Shown here piece by piece: positions 33,776 through 36,067 of a stretch of 36,067 bases of DNA; positions within the stretch are counted from its first letter, which is position 1, and each line of letters begins with the position of its first letter. The DNA is taken from assembly GCA_946543085.1 (NCBI GenBank), contig CAMNLM010000013.1:1-36067 (forward strand). The letters are read 5' to 3'. This DNA is from an uncultured Clostridia bacterium (GTDB lineage Bacteria; Bacillota; Clostridia; Christensenellales; Aristaeellaceae). The notes below the pieces were generated by a model. That model was not told the origin of the DNA and made no database searches. It was given only the letters and a program-made list of their open reading frames with translations. The translations under genes were made by a program, and so were the position numbers.

Positions 33776-34216
33776 ATGAAAGAACGCAGCGTAACGCCGA
33801 TCCTGGAAATCCTGGTTCAGACCGATCCCGAGGGCACGGTCGAGCTGGAGAGCGAGATCGGCCACGTGAAAATGATCCCCTTCAAGGGCACGGTCGAGAG
33901 CCCCCTCTTCACGGGCATCGTGGAGCCCTGCGGCGTGGACACACAGGTCACCAACCAGAACGAGGTGCGCCACATGTCCGCCCGCTATATGCTTACGGGC
34001 CATGACTGCGAAGGCCAGCCCTGTCATATCTACGTGGAGAACAACGCCTGGTTCACCGACGGCAATCGCCCCAAGCCCTTCCGCACCGTGCCGACCTTCA
34101 TCACCGACTCCAAAGCGCTGGCGCCCCGCCTGCACCGCAACCAGTTCGTGGGCGAAGGGGAGCGGGACGAGCGCGGGCTGTGGATTCGCTTCTACGAGCT
34201 GGCGGAACGGGCATAA
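33776..34216 (+). CDS. DUF3237 family protein
   Basis: A 146-residue protein. The pattern PFKGTVESPLFTGIVEPCGVDT, then ARYMLTGHDCEGQPCHIYVEN, and the final FVGEGERDERGLWIRFYEL matches the beta-barrel DUF3237 family, found beside esterases and aromatic- or acid-catabolic genes. No biochemical role is established to my knowledge. No signal peptide. ATG 33776 follows GTGGAGG (33764-33770). The same ribosome binding site phrase precedes the next gene, supporting a common unit. Confidence 0.82.
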   Translation: MKERSVTPILEILVQTDPEGTVELESEIGHVKMIPFKGTVESPLFTGIVEPCGVDTQVTNQNEVRHMSARYMLTGHDCEGQPCHIYVENNAWFTDGNRPKPFRTVPTFITDSKALAPRLHRNQFVGEGERDERGLWIRFYELAERA

Positions 34217-34273
34217 GGCGTTTTTTTCCGCAAAACAACTGGATGATGAACTGATGCAGTGGAGGTGTTTGTT

Positions 34274-35155
34274 ATGGGCATGAAAGAGAACTATCAGGCT
34301 TATATGGAGCGCCGGGAGGCCATCGCGAAGGACCATTTCGGCGAGATCTGGCTCAACCAGGAGAAGCGCTATGTGCATCCCTTCCGCGTCTTTGGCAACG
34401 TCTGGTACGTGGGCGACAACTGGGTGTGCGTGCACCTGATTGACACGGGCGACGGCCTGCTGCTGATCGACAGCGGCAACGCCGGCGCGACGGCCATGCT
34501 GGTCAACGCTATCTGGGAAGCGGGCTTCAATCCCGCGGACGTCAAGTGGATCATCCACAGCCACGGCCACCTCGACCACATTGGCGGCGCGATGTTCTTC
34601 AAGCGCATGTTCGGCACGCAGCTGTACCTCGGCGAGCCGGACGCGCGCATGTACCGCGAGCGCCCCTGGATCTCCGCGATCCAGGATGCCCACGGTGACT
34701 GCGAGACCATCTTTGTCCCGGACTATGAGATCCGGGAGGGCGATGTGCTGACCTTCGGCAACACCACCATCACCTGCTACCTCGTGCCCGGCCATACCGA
34801 CGGCTGCGTCGCCCTCTTCTTCGACGCCCACGACGGCGAGAAGATCGTGCGCTGCGGCTACTATGGCGGCTTCGGCTTCAACACCCTGCAGAAGGACTAC
34901 CTGATCGAGATCGGCGACACTGAGTACAAGACCCGCCAGATCTACCTGAACTCCCTGGCCAAGGTGCGGAACCAGAAGGTGGAGCTCTTCCTCGGCAATC
35001 ACTGCATCAACAACGACACCCTGGGACGCCGCCAGAAGCAGATCGAGAACCCGGACGGCCCGAATCCCTTCCTGGACAGCGAGATCTGGGGCAAGTACCT
35101 GGACGAGAAGCGCGACGCCCTGCTGGCCCTCATGGCCGACCCGAAGAACAGCTGA
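34274..35155 (+). CDS. Metallo-beta-lactamase-fold hydrolase
   Basis: A 293-residue metallohydrolase. Metal ligands are H97-x-H99-x-D101-H102 (HSHGHLDHIGG) and H174 (VPGHTDGC). No bridging Asp follows, but a late His (H243 in FLGNHCINND) sits as in subclass B3 enzymes. FDAHDGEKIVRCGYYGG lies between. The fold covers lactonases, glyoxalases and esterases. In this operon a lactonase for aldarolactones is an attractive possibility but unproven. ATG 34274 follows GTGGAGG by 8 bp. No signal peptide. It ends 9 bp before the gudD-like gene. Confidence 0.88.
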   Translation: MGMKENYQAYMERREAIAKDHFGEIWLNQEKRYVHPFRVFGNVWYVGDNWVCVHLIDTGDGLLLIDSGNAGATAMLVNAIWEAGFNPADVKWIIHSHGHLDHIGGAMFFKRMFGTQLYLGEPDARMYRERPWISAIQDAHGDCETIFVPDYEIREGDVLTFGNTTITCYLVPGHTDGCVALFFDAHDGEKIVRCGYYGGFGFNTLQKDYLIEIGDTEYKTRQIYLNSLAKVRNQKVELFLGNHCINNDTLGRRQKQIENPDGPNPFLDSEIWGKYLDEKRDALLALMADPKNS

Positions 35156-35164
35156 GGTGAGCAA

Positions 35165-36067
35165 ATGAGCAACGTACCTGTGATTACGGATATGCAGGTC
35201 ATCCCGGTGGCCGGCTACGACAGCATGCTGATGACGCTGTCCGGCTGCCATGCCCCGTGCTTTACCCGCAATCTTGTGATTCTGAAGGACAGCGCCGGAC
35301 ATACCGGCATCGGCGAAATCCACGGCGGCGATTACACCCACGACGGCCTGCTGAGCATGAAGCCGCTGGTGGTGGGCATGCCTGTTTCCAGGGGCCGCGA
35401 GGTGCTCCAGCGCATCCACCGGGCGGTTGATCCCCACGCCGACGAGGCGGATGAGGGCATCCAGACCCTGGACATCACCAAGCTGAAATACGTGGTGCGC
35501 AGCGAGTGGGCCATCGAGTGCGCCATGCTCGACCTGCTCGGCCAATACCTGGACGTACCCATGTGCCAGCTGCTCGGCGAGGGCCAGCAGCGGGACGAGG
35601 TCGAGGTGCTGGGATATCTCTTCTATGTGTCGGACAAGCGCAAGGTGCCCGCCGGGGACATGCCCTATATCGACGAGAGCGGCAGCGCGGACCCCTGGTT
35701 CCGCCTGCGCCGCGAGGAGATTCTGACCCCCGCGCGCATCGTGGAGGAAGCCGAGGCCGTGGCGGAAAAATACGGCATGAAGAACTTCAAGCTCAAGGGC
35801 GGCGTGCTCCGGGGCGAGGAGGAGATGGAGGCCGTGCGCGCGGTGAAGAAGCGCTTCCCCGACGCCCGGGTGAATATCGATCCCAACGGCGCCTGGAGCC
35901 TGCGCGAGGCGATCGACCTGTGCCGCGATATGCACGGCATCATCACGTACATGGAGGATCCCTGCGGCCCCGAGGCCGGCTTCAGCGGCCGGGAGATCAT
36001 GCGGGAGTTCAAGAACGCGACCCAGTTCCAGGTGGCCACCAACATGATCGCCACCGACTGGCGGCAG
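35165..36067 (+). CDS. gudD: Glucarate dehydratase-like enolase-superfamily protein (3' end outside window)
   Basis: The first 301 residues of a glucarate dehydratase, which removes water from D-glucarate or L-idarate to give 5-dehydro-4-deoxyglucarate. Signatures are K209-x-K211 (FKLKGGVL, the catalytic lysine motif), metal ligands D239 (NIDPNGAWSL), E270 (EDPCGPEAGF) and N293 (ATNMIATDWRQ). The catalytic His-Asp dyad lies beyond the right edge. The close match of these blocks to GudD makes it more likely than other mandelate-racemase-type enzymes, although some GudD relatives (GudX) are inactive. GAGGTGA precedes ATG. Confidence 0.92.
   Translation, partial: MSNVPVITDMQVIPVAGYDSMLMTLSGCHAPCFTRNLVILKDSAGHTGIGEIHGGDYTHDGLLSMKPLVVGMPVSRGREVLQRIHRAVDPHADEADEGIQTLDITKLKYVVRSEWAIECAMLDLLGQYLDVPMCQLLGEGQQRDEVEVLGYLFYVSDKRKVPAGDMPYIDESGSADPWFRLRREEILTPARIVEEAEAVAEKYGMKNFKLKGGVLRGEEEMEAVRAVKKRFPDARVNIDPNGAWSLREAIDLCRDMHGIITYMEDPCGPEAGFSGREIMREFKNATQFQVATNMIATDWRQ

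Overview
The window comes from a GC-rich (about 60 % by eye) anaerobic bacterium, most likely a gut or rumen member of the Clostridia (Christensenellales-like). This is an inference from TTGACA/TATAAT promoters, strong AAGGAGG ribosome binding sites, PadR and AraC regulators, LplB/YtcP-type sugar ABC transporters, GH2 and GH112 glycan enzymes, and formate-tetrahydrofolate ligase. No rRNA, tRNA, CRISPR array, insertion sequence or prophage gene was seen. Both window edges cut genes: fhs on the left and a glucarate dehydratase on the right.

Layout. (1) 1-565 is the 3' end of fhs, closed by a hairpin. (2) 885-2706, minus strand, is a translationally coupled PadR regulator / flavodoxin-like reductase / FMN-reductase-membrane fusion operon, with a clear promoter whose -10 lies in an inverted repeat. 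(3) 2833-13040, plus strand, is a carbohydrate region: a near-consensus promoter with a perfect cre/LacI-type palindrome, a GH2 beta-glucuronidase-like enzyme with the NxK motif, an MFS transporter, a GH112 galactosyl phosphorylase, two LplB/YtcP-type permeases, a solute-binding protein, and an aldo/keto reductase behind a UUCG terminator hairpin. An AraC regulator converges on it. (4) 14444-16722, plus strand, holds a URO-D-superfamily protein with a methyltransferase-type zinc motif, a small DUF3574-like protein, thpR and a DUF503 protein. (5) 16939-18081, minus strand, is a manganese-type CDF efflux protein with a long leader. (6) 18514-24265, plus strand, is a complete oppABCDF importer. 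(7) 24418-27353, minus strand, is two overlapping LysR genes followed by an S66 peptidase. (8) 27505 to the end, plus strand, is a tripartite tricarboxylate transporter (tctCBA-like), three different alpha/beta hydrolases, a DUF3237 protein, a metallo-beta-lactamase-fold hydrolase and gudD-like glucarate dehydratase.

How the genes work together. Region 3 looks like import and intracellular cleavage of host or plant oligosaccharides: uronide hydrolysis by GH2 and phosphorolysis of galactosyl-disaccharides by GH112. It is under carbon-catabolite-type and AraC control, and the ABC transporter borrows its ATPase from elsewhere. Region 8 is the most unusual. A TTT carboxylate importer is followed by three esterase-like proteins, a lactonase-like metallohydrolase and an aldarate dehydratase, with two LysR regulators transcribed divergently from overlapping -35 boxes. 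The simplest reading is uptake of an esterified or lactonised sugar diacid (aldarate), intracellular de-esterification, and dehydration. All three solute-binding proteins carry AxA-type signal peptides rather than clear lipoboxes, and each is followed by a hairpin before the next gene of its operon.
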